Below are positions 55,138 to 64,000 of a stretch of DNA of 64,000 nucleotides, piece after piece (the stretch's first letter is position 1; each line of letters begins with the position of its first letter). The DNA comes from Sphingomonas sp. S-NIH.Pt15_0812 (lineage in GTDB: Bacteria > Pseudomonadota > Alphaproteobacteria > Sphingomonadales > Sphingomonadaceae), in NCBI RefSeq assembly GCF_003951315.1, contig NZ_QLJH01000005.1:62001-126000 (forward strand), written 5' to 3'. The notes under the pieces were generated by a model, which worked only from the letters and a program-made list of their open reading frames with translations, ran no database searches and was not told the origin of the DNA. A program made the translations under genes and the position numbers.

Positions 55138-55138
55138 G

Positions 55139-55213
55139 TGGCTCCCTGAGTAGGATTCGAACCTACGGCCGCTCGATTAACAGTCGAGAGCTCTACCGCT
55201 GAGCTATCAGGGA
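55139..55213 (-). tRNA. tRNA-Asn (GTT anticodon)
   Basis: 75 bases including an encoded CCA. The acceptor arms are TCCCTGA and TCAGGGA with discriminator G before CCA. The D arm reads AGCTCAGCGGTAGAGCT. The anticodon stem-loop is CTCGA-CTGTTAA-TCGAG, giving anticodon GTT. The T arm has GTAGG-TTCGAAT-CCTAC. All stems pair fully. Its 3' end faces the AT-rich segment, the usual orientation of an integration target, although no integrase is present. Confidence 0.97.
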
Positions 55214-55322
55214 TCGTTGCCGTGCGGGCTCCTATAAAGGGCGAGAAAAAAGGCGCAAGCCTGTTTTTTGGCAAATTCGTTACGGAAGCGATTTTTTCGA
55301 AAACGCCACCGATCCGACCATC

Positions 55323-56468
55323 TCAGCCCTCGACGATATGCGGCACGAAGCGCGCGCTGTTGCCCGTGATCAGGCCGTCCTCGCGGATGCCGATCCCGGC
55401 AGGCGTGCCGTCGACCATCCAGCTGCCGATCACGGGAAAACATCCGGCCGCCGGCTCCGGCAACGGGTAGAGCGACTGATAGACGTAGCCCTCGTCGCCA
55501 TATTCCCCTTCCCGCTCCGCCAGGATCGTGCCGCCCCGGCGGATCGAGACGTTCGCCCCCTCCCGCGACAGCAACGGCTTGGCGACCGCGTCGCCGGCCG
55601 GGATGGCGAAACTGGCCGGCAGCAGATTGGGATGACCCGGGAACAGCTCCCACAGGACGGGCAGGATCGCCTTGTTCGACCAGATCATCTTCCAGACCGG
55701 CTCCATCCACAATATGCCCTGGCTCAGGCTGTCGAGCAGCATCGGCGCGAACGCCTCCTGCGCCAGCCATTCCCAGGGATAGAGTTTCCAGCAGGCCGCG
55801 ATCCGCCGGTCGTCCGCGTCGACGAAGCAGCGCCGGTCATGATCCCAGCAGATCGCGTCGATCAGCAGCGGCACCGTCTCGACGCCGCCCGCCCGCGCGG
55901 TGTCGCGCAGGTAGGCGGCGGTGACGCTGTCCTCACGCGCATCGTCCTCGACATGCGCGACATGCACGGTCGCGGGCAGATAGGGGGCGATGTCGGCCCA
56001 TTTGGCCACCAGGGCCTCGTGGAGTCCGTTGCACCGTCCGGCATGGGGGAAGACCGTCTCCTTCCACGTCCATTGCACCACCGCCGCCTCCAGCAGGGCG
56101 GTCGGCGTGTCGCAGTTGAACTCGAACAGCTTGGGCGGCGTGCGGCCGTCATAGCCCAGGTCGAACCGCCCGATGTTGAGCGCCGGCGGCTCCGCCTCCC
56201 AGGCGGCGCGGATCGCGGCGTGGAAGGGACGTGGGATGGCGAAGCGGTCGAGCAGGACGTCGCTGTCGACCACCGCCTGCCCCGCCGCCAGGAACAGACG
56301 ATAGAGTTCGGCGCTCGCCGTCTCGATCTCCGCGACCTGATCGGGCGTGAAGACATAGCAGGCGGATTCGTCCCAATAGGGCCGGCCATCGGCGCTGTGC
56401 CAGACCAGCCCCTCCGCCTCGACCCGCGCCTGCCAGTCGGGGCGGGGCGTGATGGTCCGCCGGATCAT
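55323..56468 (-). CDS. Glutathionylspermidine synthase family protein (YgiC/YjfC-like)
   Basis: 381-residue ATP-grasp-type amide ligase of the glutathionylspermidine synthase C-terminal family. Family blocks are FEFNCDTPTALLEAAVVQWT near 113-135, WKLYPWEWLAQEAFAP, ILWMEPVWKMIWSNKAILPV and AKPLLSREGANVSIRRGG, which together form the ATP and metal site. The N-terminal amidase domain of E. coli Gss is absent, so only ligase chemistry is expected; the substrates of YgiC-type proteins are not established. It overlaps its upstream lipoprotein partner as ATGA. Confidence 0.9.
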   Translation of the reverse strand: MIRRTITPRPDWQARVEAEGLVWHSADGRPYWDESACYVFTPDQVAEIETASAELYRLFLAAGQAVVDSDVLLDRFAIPRPFHAAIRAAWEAEPPALNIGRFDLGYDGRTPPKLFEFNCDTPTALLEAAVVQWTWKETVFPHAGRCNGLHEALVAKWADIAPYLPATVHVAHVEDDAREDSVTAAYLRDTARAGGVETVPLLIDAICWDHDRRCFVDADDRRIAACWKLYPWEWLAQEAFAPMLLDSLSQGILWMEPVWKMIWSNKAILPVLWELFPGHPNLLPASFAIPAGDAVAKPLLSREGANVSIRRGGTILAEREGEYGDEGYVYQSLYPLPEPAAGCFPVIGSWMVDGTPAGIGIREDGLITGNSARFVPHIVEG

Positions 56469-56833
56469 GCGTGGCCGCTCCCGAAGAAACGCCCCGATCC
56501 GCCAAAGCCACCCCGCGACACCGCGCCCGTCCGCGTGACCGCGCTGGCGACCGGCGCGCGGACGTAGCGCCCCGCGCCCGGCTGGTAGGAGCCGCCCCGC
56601 GCCCGCTCGCCCAGGAACGGCAACGTCGCGTTGCGGGCGAGATAATACCAGCCGAAGCCGCCACCGCCATGGCGGTTGTGCTGGCTGCACCGATCGTCGG
56701 ACACCCGCCGGCCGGACCGGTCGGTGCAGATGGCGGTGTCGCGATCCGCCGTCCAGCGTTCCGGCTGGCGCTGGCATCCGCTGGCCAGCACGGCGGCCGC
56801 CACGCCGATGGTGATCCTCAGGTCGAACGTCAT
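56465..56833 (-). CDS. YgiB-like lipoprotein
   Basis: 122-residue predicted lipoprotein. Lipobox VLASGC is at about residues 15-20. A Cys pair follows in AICTDRSGRRVSDDRCSQ, then a Gly-rich segment (NRHGGGGFGWYYL) and a Gly/Ser-rich C-terminus (RGGFGGSGRFFGSGHA). The lipobox, paired Cys and Gly-rich tail, and its place immediately upstream of a YgiC-like ligase, parallel E. coli ygiB-ygiC (DUF1190 / UPF0441), though sequence similarity is limited. Probably outer-membrane or periplasmic. Confidence 0.65.
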   Translation of the reverse strand: MTFDLRITIGVAAAVLASGCQRQPERWTADRDTAICTDRSGRRVSDDRCSQHNRHGGGGFGWYYLARNATLPFLGERARGGSYQPGAGRYVRAPVASAVTRTGAVSRGGFGGSGRFFGSGHA

Positions 56834-56925
56834 CGCATCTTCTCCCCCATAGGCGGTTGATAGGGCAAGGCGTCGGGACCATCCAGCGGCTGGAGCGCGG
56901 CGACGCTTTCGTCCATGGTCGGGCC

Positions 56926-57342
56926 ATGCGCCAAGCCACGACCCTCCTCACGATCGACACGCCCGGACCGGGCCTTCACGAATGGACCGACCGCCTGGTC
57001 GACTGGGTAAGCGCCCAGCGATTCGAGGCCGGGCTGCTCACCCTCTTCTGCCGGCACACCTCCGCCTCGCTGCTGATCCAGGAAAATGCGGCGCCGGCCG
57101 CCCGGCGCGATGTCGAACGCTATTTCGCCCGCCTCGCGCCGGAGAGCGACGGCTATGAACATGGCGACGAGGGGCCGGACGACATGCCTGCCCATCTGCG
57201 CACCGCCCTGACCCAGACCCACCTGTCCATCCCCTTGATCGGCGGGCTGTTGATGCTCGGAACCTGGCAAGGCGTGTACCTGTTCGAACATCGCAGGCGG
57301 CCGCATCGCCGTTCGATCGCGGTGCATCTGATCGGCGACTGA
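56926..57342 (+). CDS. YjbQ / UPF0047 family protein
   Basis: 138-residue protein of the YjbQ family; some members have weak thiamine-phosphate synthase activity. ATG 56926 (MRQATTLLTIDTPGPGLHEW) gives the standard length. Conserved blocks are LTLFCRHTSASLLIQENAAP, the HGDEGPDDMPAHLRTALTQT segment and GTWQGVYLFEHRRRPHRR, including the conserved His residues. It is divergent from the YgiB/YgiC-like pair. The physiological role is unclear in all bacteria. Confidence 0.9.
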   Translation: MRQATTLLTIDTPGPGLHEWTDRLVDWVSAQRFEAGLLTLFCRHTSASLLIQENAAPAARRDVERYFARLAPESDGYEHGDEGPDDMPAHLRTALTQTHLSIPLIGGLLMLGTWQGVYLFEHRRRPHRRSIAVHLIGD

Positions 57343-57390
57343 TCCACGGCAGCATGTCGAATCGTTCATCGATCGCGACGGACCGAGTTC

Positions 57391-57405
57391 GTTCATCGAC
57401 CGTTC
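57391..57405 (+). promoter_or_regulatory. LexA-box-like sequence upstream of a lipoprotein gene
   Basis: GTTC-ATCGACC-GTTC matches the GTTC-N7-GTTC SOS box exactly and lies 60 bases upstream of the lipoprotein start. A partial copy (CGTTCATCGATCG) is at 57363-57375. One or two chance matches are expected in a window of this size, so it is only a candidate. Confidence 0.35.
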
Positions 57406-57465
57406 TGCCATCAACGGCTAAAGACAGGCGGTTCGCCGCACGGGCCGCGAACGGAGATGTGGAAA

Positions 57466-58086
57466 ATGGCACTATCTTTGGGCCGCAAGGCCATGGTGGC
57501 GGCACTCGCCGCCACAACCCTGATGGTCGCAGGCTGCGCTACCGAGACGCGCTATCGCCCCGCGACCGGCCAGGGCTTCAATCGCCAGGGCTATAGCGAG
57601 CGGATGATCGAGCCGGGCCGTTTCCTGGTGAGCTTCGCGGGCAACAGCGTGACGTCGCGCGATACGGTCGAGCGCTATCTCTTCTATCGCGCCGCCGAAC
57701 TGACGTTGCAGCAGGGCTTCGACTATTTCGTCATGGCCGATCGTGACACCAACTTGCAGAGCCGCACCTTCTCGACACCGGGCATTGGCGGCCCCTGGGG
57801 CTATGGCGGCTTCGGCGGCTATTGGGGTCCGTCGTGGCGCTATTGGGGCCGTGGTTTCGGCTGGCGCAGCTGGGACCCCTGGTTCGGCGGCGGCTTTGGC
57901 GGCGGTTTCGGCGGTCCGTGGGGCAACGACTTCGACGTCCGCACCATCGACCGGTACGAGGCGACGGCCGAGATCGTGATGCGCAAGGGACCGATCCCGC
58001 GCGACAATATCCGCGCCTTCGACGCGCGCAAGGTGGTCGAGTCGATCGGGCCGACCGTGCAGCTTCCGGAACAGCGCACGCGCTGA
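57466..58086 (+). CDS. DUF4136-like Gly-rich lipoprotein
   Basis: 206-residue lipoprotein with lipobox LMVAGC near residues 20-25. ATG 57466 is chosen because GGAG lies 9 bases upstream; ATG 57457 abuts that same GGAG. The core (ERMIEPGRFLVSFAGNSVTS, DTVERYLFYRAAELTLQQGF) is of the CC0125/CC1285 type known from Caulobacter and sphingomonads. A central Gly/Trp/Phe-rich insert (about residues 108-155) is probably disordered. Function is unknown. A strong terminator follows. Confidence 0.75.
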   Translation: MALSLGRKAMVAALAATTLMVAGCATETRYRPATGQGFNRQGYSERMIEPGRFLVSFAGNSVTSRDTVERYLFYRAAELTLQQGFDYFVMADRDTNLQSRTFSTPGIGGPWGYGGFGGYWGPSWRYWGRGFGWRSWDPWFGGGFGGGFGGPWGNDFDVRTIDRYEATAEIVMRKGPIPRDNIRAFDARKVVESIGPTVQLPEQRTR

Positions 58087-58111
58087 TCCGTCTCCGTTCG
58101 CGGATATCAGG

Positions 58112-58148
58112 AAAGGGCCGTCGGGAGCGATCCCGGCGGCCCTTTTTT
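58112..58148 (+). terminator. Rho-independent terminator
   Basis: AAAGGGCCGTCGGGA, loop GCGA, TCCCGGCGGCCCTTT with one G-U pair gives a 15-pair stem, followed by a T-run (six T in all). It terminates the lipoprotein gene and separates it from the convergent secA. The best intrinsic terminator in the window. Confidence 0.9.
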
Positions 58149-58218
58149 ACTGTGTTGCCCTGCCCTACCAATTCCCCTGCGACGGCAGGGGAACGGTGGG
58201 GAGGACGACCGGCGGGCC

Positions 58219-60963
<2,745 letters not shown>

Positions 60964-61053
60964 GAAGGGACTTCCTGGTACGGGAGGCCGCAGGCGGCCG
61001 ATCGGCGCCGCGGCGGGATAGAGACGAAGACGGTTGTTGGGCGATCGGCCGCG

Positions 61054-61311
61054 CTATTCGCGCCGACGCGTCGTCCAGATCGGTTGGGCCGCCGGCAGGG
61101 CCAACGCCACGTACCGGGGCAGGATCGCCTGGGTGAGGCGGCCGGGCAGCACGAAGGCCGGCCGTGCGGCGACACCCGGCCGCCGGGCGGGCGCGACGGC
61201 CGCCACCGCGCTTGCCCCCGCGACCGCCTGCGCCATGTCGGGCGCGCGCACGCTGCCACCGATCCCGGTGAGCGCGGACAACAGGGCCGACAGGAGGAGG
61301 AGCAGGTTCAT
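61054..61311 (-). CDS. Small exported hypothetical protein
   Basis: 85 residues starting at ATG 61311 with a hydrophobic N-terminus MNLLLLLSALLSALTGIGGS, an Ala/Pro-rich middle and a basic end (WTTRRRE). No domain is recognised. It lies between secA and the divergent argJ, where many alphaproteobacteria instead carry a PpiC/PrsA-type isomerase. Similar small proteins appear to occur in sphingomonads, from memory. The Shine-Dalgarno sequence is weak. Confidence 0.5.
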   Translation of the reverse strand: MNLLLLLSALLSALTGIGGSVRAPDMAQAVAGASAVAAVAPARRPGVAARPAFVLPGRLTQAILPRYVALALPAAQPIWTTRRRE

Positions 61312-61408
61312 CGGTAAAACGACATAGGGTCGTGACCCTTAACAGTCCATCCCGTCGACGGCACGACGCATCTGGCGCGCGCAACCGTGCGTGATTATCA
61401 CGCGCGGC

Positions 61409-62629
61409 ATGACTCGCTCTCCGCTCGCCACGCCCTTCCCCGCCCTGCCCGCGATCACCGGGGTGACGCTCCACGTCGCCCGCGCGCGCTACAAGGCCTG
61501 GGACCGGTGCGACCTCACCTATGTAACGCTGGCCGAGGGCACGAGCGTCGCGGGCGTGCTGACGCAGAGCCGCTGCCCGTCGCCCGAGGTGGAATGGTGC
61601 CGCGCCGCGCTGACGCTGGGCCATGCCCGCGCGCTGGTGGTCAATGCCGGCAATTCCAACGCCTTCACTGGCCATCGCGGCCGCGCGGCGGTGGAGGCGG
61701 TCGCGGCGCGCGCGGCGGCGCATCTCGGCTGCAAGCCCTCCGACGTCTTCGTCGCCTCGACCGGCGTGATCGGCGTGCCGCTGCCGATCGACAAGGCGGA
61801 GGCCGGGCTGGACGCCGCCTTCGTCGCCGAACCGTGCGACTGGCTGGCGGCGGCGGAGACGATCGGCACGACCGACACCTATGCCAAGGGCGCGAGCGTC
61901 ACCGCCATCGTCGACGGACGCAGCGTCACGCTCAACGGCATCATCAAGGGGTCGGGCATGATCGCGCCGGACATGGCGACGATGCTCGGCTTCATCTTCA
62001 CCGACGCGGCGGTCGACGCGCCGTTCCTCCAGCGCGCGCTCAGCGCCGCCAACGCCCCCAGCTTCTCGTGCATCACAGTCGATGGTGACACCTCGACCAG
62101 CGACACGGTGCTGGCCTTCGCAACCGGCTCGGCGGGCAACCGGCCGCTGGTCGATGACGACAGCCTGGGGGCCGATGCCTTCCGCGCGGCGCTGGCCGAT
62201 CTGTGCCGGCAATTGGCGCTGCTGGTGGTGCGCGACGGCGAGGGCGCGACCAAGCTGATCGAGATCCAGGTCGATGGCGCGGACAGCGACCGCTCGGCGC
62301 ATCGCATCGCGATGAGCATCGCCAACTCGCCGCTGGTGAAGACGGCGATCGCGGGCGAGGACGCCAATTGGGGCCGTGTCGTCATGGCGGTCGGCAAGGC
62401 GGGCGAGCCGGCCGAGCGCGACCGGCTGGCGATCCGCTTCGGCGCGACGCAGGTGGCGCGCGACGGTCTCGCGGTCGAGGGCTATGACGAAGCACCGGTC
62501 GCCGCGCACCTCAAGGGCGATCATGTCGAGATCGGCGTCGAGCTCGGCCTGGGTGATGGCCGCGCCACGGTGTGGACCTGCGACCTGACGCATGGCTATA
62601 TCTCCATCAACGCCGATTATCGGAGCTGA
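61409..62629 (+). CDS. argJ: Bifunctional ornithine acetyltransferase / N-acetylglutamate synthase
   Basis: 406-residue ArgJ of arginine synthesis, which transfers acetyl from N-acetylornithine to glutamate. It is self-cleaved before a conserved Thr: here MIAPDMATMLGFI places the nucleophile at Thr191 (Ala190|Thr191). VNAGNSNAFTG and VFVASTGVIGVPLP precede it; the beta chain has DGDTSTSDTVL, AIAGEDANWGRVVMAVGKAG and the C-terminal YISINADYRS. ATG 61409 is preferred to an upstream GTG at 61391. The GST gene follows after 5 bases. Confidence 0.97.
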   Translation: MTRSPLATPFPALPAITGVTLHVARARYKAWDRCDLTYVTLAEGTSVAGVLTQSRCPSPEVEWCRAALTLGHARALVVNAGNSNAFTGHRGRAAVEAVAARAAAHLGCKPSDVFVASTGVIGVPLPIDKAEAGLDAAFVAEPCDWLAAAETIGTTDTYAKGASVTAIVDGRSVTLNGIIKGSGMIAPDMATMLGFIFTDAAVDAPFLQRALSAANAPSFSCITVDGDTSTSDTVLAFATGSAGNRPLVDDDSLGADAFRAALADLCRQLALLVVRDGEGATKLIEIQVDGADSDRSAHRIAMSIANSPLVKTAIAGEDANWGRVVMAVGKAGEPAERDRLAIRFGATQVARDGLAVEGYDEAPVAAHLKGDHVEIGVELGLGDGRATVWTCDLTHGYISINADYRS

Positions 62630-62634
62630 GGGCG

Positions 62635-63249
62635 GTGCTGACGCTCTGGGGCCGGCTGAACTCGCATAATGTGAAGAAGGTCGCCTGGTTCGCCGAGGAA
62701 CTCGGCCTGCCCTATCAACGCCACGATGTCGGCGGCGCGTTCGGCATGGATGCGGCGTACCGGGCGCTCAACCCCAATGCGCTGATCCCGACGATCACCG
62801 ACGCCGACGGCTTCACCCTGTGGGAGTCGAACGCGATCCTGCGCTATCTGGCGGCGAAACACGGCGGCGAGCGTTTCTGGCCGTCCGATCCGGCGGCACG
62901 GGCGCTGGCCGATCGCTGGATGGACTGGCAGTTCGGCTTCGCCGAGGCGCAACGCGATGCCTTCGTCAACCTGGTCCGCAAGCCGGAGGGCGAACGGGAC
63001 ATGACGGCTGTCGCCGCCGGGGCGGTCAAGGCGGGGGCGATGATGGCGACCCTGGACGAACAGCTGTCGCATACGCCCTGGCTGTCGGGTGATGCCTTCG
63101 GATTGGGTGACGTGCCGATGGGCGTCTATGCGCATAGCTGGTTCGCGCTGGCGATCGAGCGGCCGGACCGTCCCCATGTCGCGCGCTGGTACGCGGCCTT
63201 GCGCGAGCGGCCGGGCTATGCCGCCAACGTCATGATACCGCTGACCTGA
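62635..63249 (+). CDS. Glutathione S-transferase family protein
   Basis: 204 residues from GTG 62635, five bases after the argJ stop, with GAGG overlapping the end of argJ as Shine-Dalgarno. The thioredoxin-like N-domain (MLTLWGRLNSHNVKKVAWFA) has a Ser-His-Asn active-site segment; LNPNALIPTI and DGFTLWESNAILRYLA bind glutathione. The helical C-domain contains LSGDAFGLGDVPMGVYAHSW. Substrate unknown; it resembles the theta/zeta-like bacterial GSTs. Likely co-transcribed with argJ. Confidence 0.92.
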   Translation: MLTLWGRLNSHNVKKVAWFAEELGLPYQRHDVGGAFGMDAAYRALNPNALIPTITDADGFTLWESNAILRYLAAKHGGERFWPSDPAARALADRWMDWQFGFAEAQRDAFVNLVRKPEGERDMTAVAAGAVKAGAMMATLDEQLSHTPWLSGDAFGLGDVPMGVYAHSWFALAIERPDRPHVARWYAALRERPGYAANVMIPLT

Positions 63250-63255
63250 TCCGGA

Positions 63256-63281
63256 GCGGCCATCCCGGTCGGGATGGCCGC
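63256..63281. terminator. Hairpin between convergent GST and trxA genes
   Basis: GCGGCCATCCCG-GT-CGGGATGGCCGC, perfect 12-base arms, in the 43-base gap between the two stop codons. No T-run. Probably a bidirectional terminator. Confidence 0.6.
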
Positions 63282-63292
63282 CGCCGCAATCC

Positions 63293-63613
63293 TCAGATCG
63301 ACTGTTCGATCCAGCTCTTGATCCGGCCCTTGGGTTCCGCGCCGACCTTGGTCGCGGCCGGAACGCCGCCCTTGAACAGGATCATCGTCGGGATGCCGCG
63401 CACGCCATATTTACCGGGGGCGTCGGGATTGTCGTCAATGTTCAGCTTGGCGATCGTCACCCGCTCGCCCAGCTCGTCGGAAATCTCCTCCAGCGCCGGG
63501 CCGATCATCTTGCAGGGGCCGCACCACTCCGCCCAGAAGTCGACCAGCACGGGCGTGTCGGCGTTGAGCACGTCGTCGGTGAAGCTGGCGTCGGTGATCG
63601 TCTTGGTGGGCAT
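63293..63613 (-). CDS. trxA: Thioredoxin
   Basis: 106-residue thioredoxin with redox site WCGPC (Cys31, Cys34), [20 protein letters not shown] and cis-Pro in [21 protein letters not shown] precedes ATG 63613. It follows addA in the same direction (47 bases), an order common in alphaproteobacteria (addB-addA-trxA). Confidence 0.97.
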   Translation of the reverse strand: MPTKTITDASFTDDVLNADTPVLVDFWAEWCGPCKMIGPALEEISDELGERVTIAKLNIDDNPDAPGKYGVRGIPTMILFKGGVPAATKVGAEPKGRIKSWIEQSI

Positions 63614-63660
63614 GATGCTACTCCTTGTGCGTATCGATCTGGGGAAAATCGTGGATCGTC

Positions 63661-64000
63661 TCAACCCCCGACGACAGAGCTTTGCTCCGTCGCGGGAAAG
63701 CCGGGCTTGTGACCGGCGAGTTGCTCCGGCGTCAGGGTAACCAGCACCGGCCCCGCCGTGTAGAGCAGCGACGCCTCCACCGGCCGGCCGGGAAACACCA
63801 CCGACAGCGCCGCGACATAGCCGGCCATCTGGCGGATATGATAATCGGGCGGCGCGTCGGGTACGCGACGGCCGGTCTTGAAGTCGACGACCCGGATCGT
63901 GTCACCGATCAGCAGCCGGTCGACCTTGCCCGACACGACGAACCCGCCGCCAATGGTCGCGGCGATCGGCGCTTCCGCCAGACTGTCCGGCCCGAACAGC
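63661..64000 (-). CDS. addA: Double-strand break repair helicase-nuclease AddA (C-terminal end only)
   Basis: Only the last 112 codons are in the window; the gene continues past the right edge. The visible part is the RecB-family nuclease end: [20 protein letters not shown] then FKTGRRVP gives the D..VVDFKT motif, and [13 protein letters not shown] supplies the Q-x-x-x-Y motif. This matches the C-terminus of AddA, and position before trxA agrees. Confidence 0.85.
   Translation of the reverse strand, partial: LFGPDSLAEAPIAATIGGGFVVSGKVDRLLIGDTIRVVDFKTGRRVPDAPPDYHIRQMAGYVAALSVVFPGRPVEASLLYTAGPVLVTLTPEQLAGHKPGFPATEQSSVVGG

Larger units (their letters stand above)
52687..55138. other. AT-rich, probably foreign segment between remnant and tRNA-Asn
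   Basis: Base composition falls sharply at about 52687 and recovers only partly before the tRNA. It contains a single gene (52858-54591), 171 bases of AT-rich DNA downstream of it, and about 547 bases (54592-55138) without a recognised gene. In the latter I see only two hairpins and short open frames with no recognisable product. No integrase, transposase or duplicated tRNA 3' end was found. Confidence 0.6.

Noticed and set aside
52687..55213. Genomic island integrated at tRNA-Asn with att repeats
   Set aside because: I searched by eye for a second copy of the tRNA 3' end and for integrase motifs and found neither; composition shift alone does not prove site-specific integration.

Overview
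The window is chromosomal DNA of a high-GC alphaproteobacterium, most likely a sphingomonad (Sphingomonas or a close relative). The basis is gene content and order: imuA-imuB-dnaE2 behind a GTTC-N7-GTTC LexA box, addA next to trxA, lptD-surA-pdxA-rsmA divergent from pepA-holC, an EcfG-like promoter, a hexuronate module, and several small proteins of sphingomonad type. No plasmid, phage, IS or CRISPR feature was seen. Almost all of the DNA is gene-dense and GC-rich, apart from one AT-rich patch at about 52.69-55.1 kb.

Layout. 0-4 kb: two tandem M13 metallopeptidases (the first runs off the left edge). 4-6.4 kb: dapA, a small protein, smpB and a DUF2062 membrane protein, all leftward. 6.4-10.1 kb: lytic transglycosylase, greB, a small acidic protein behind an EcfG-like promoter, and a NYN/OST-HTH protein. 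10.2-14.1 kb: TonB receptor and mannonate dehydratase. 14.4-20.2 kb: SOS mutagenesis cassette imuA-imuB-dnaE2. 20.2-24.8 kb: poxB plus a FUSC-like protein, divergent from a PQQ-type sugar dehydrogenase and a barrel-like protein. 24.8-30.5 kb: membrane glycosyltransferase, SDR, small protein, deaminase, LacI regulator, phosphotransferase. 30.8-34.6 kb: esterase, GH43 beta-xylosidase and hexuronate-type MFS transporter. 34.7-40.7 kb: exonuclease with a BRCT-like tail, an RpfF-like DSF synthase, a membrane GGDEF-EAL protein, a Crp/Fnr regulator, a GNAT protein and ndk. 40.7-48.4 kb: holC, pepA and the lptD-surA-pdxA-rsmA cluster. 48.4-52.2 kb: SnoaL-like protein, EAL phosphodiesterase, moaA, nadK. 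52.2-55.2 kb: C-terminal remnant of a glycosyltransferase, an AT-rich stretch with a different membrane glycosyltransferase, and tRNA-Asn. 55.3-64 kb: a YgiB/YgiC-like pair, YjbQ-family protein, lipoprotein, secA, small exported protein, argJ, GST, trxA and the 3' end of addA.

How the genes work together. The xylan/glucuronate genes (uxuA, MFS, GH43, probably the LacI regulator, perhaps the TonB receptor and esterase) look like one dispersed regulon: nearly identical 12-bp imperfect palindromes lie just upstream of uxuA and of the MFS-GH43 pair. Two signalling themes stand out: a DSF-type fatty-acid signal synthase convergent with a membrane c-di-GMP protein, and a second c-di-GMP phosphodiesterase near 50 kb. 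The point most suggestive of recent change is the AT-rich glycosyltransferase between a truncated glycosyltransferase tail and tRNA-Asn, which looks like replacement of one surface-polysaccharide gene by a foreign one.
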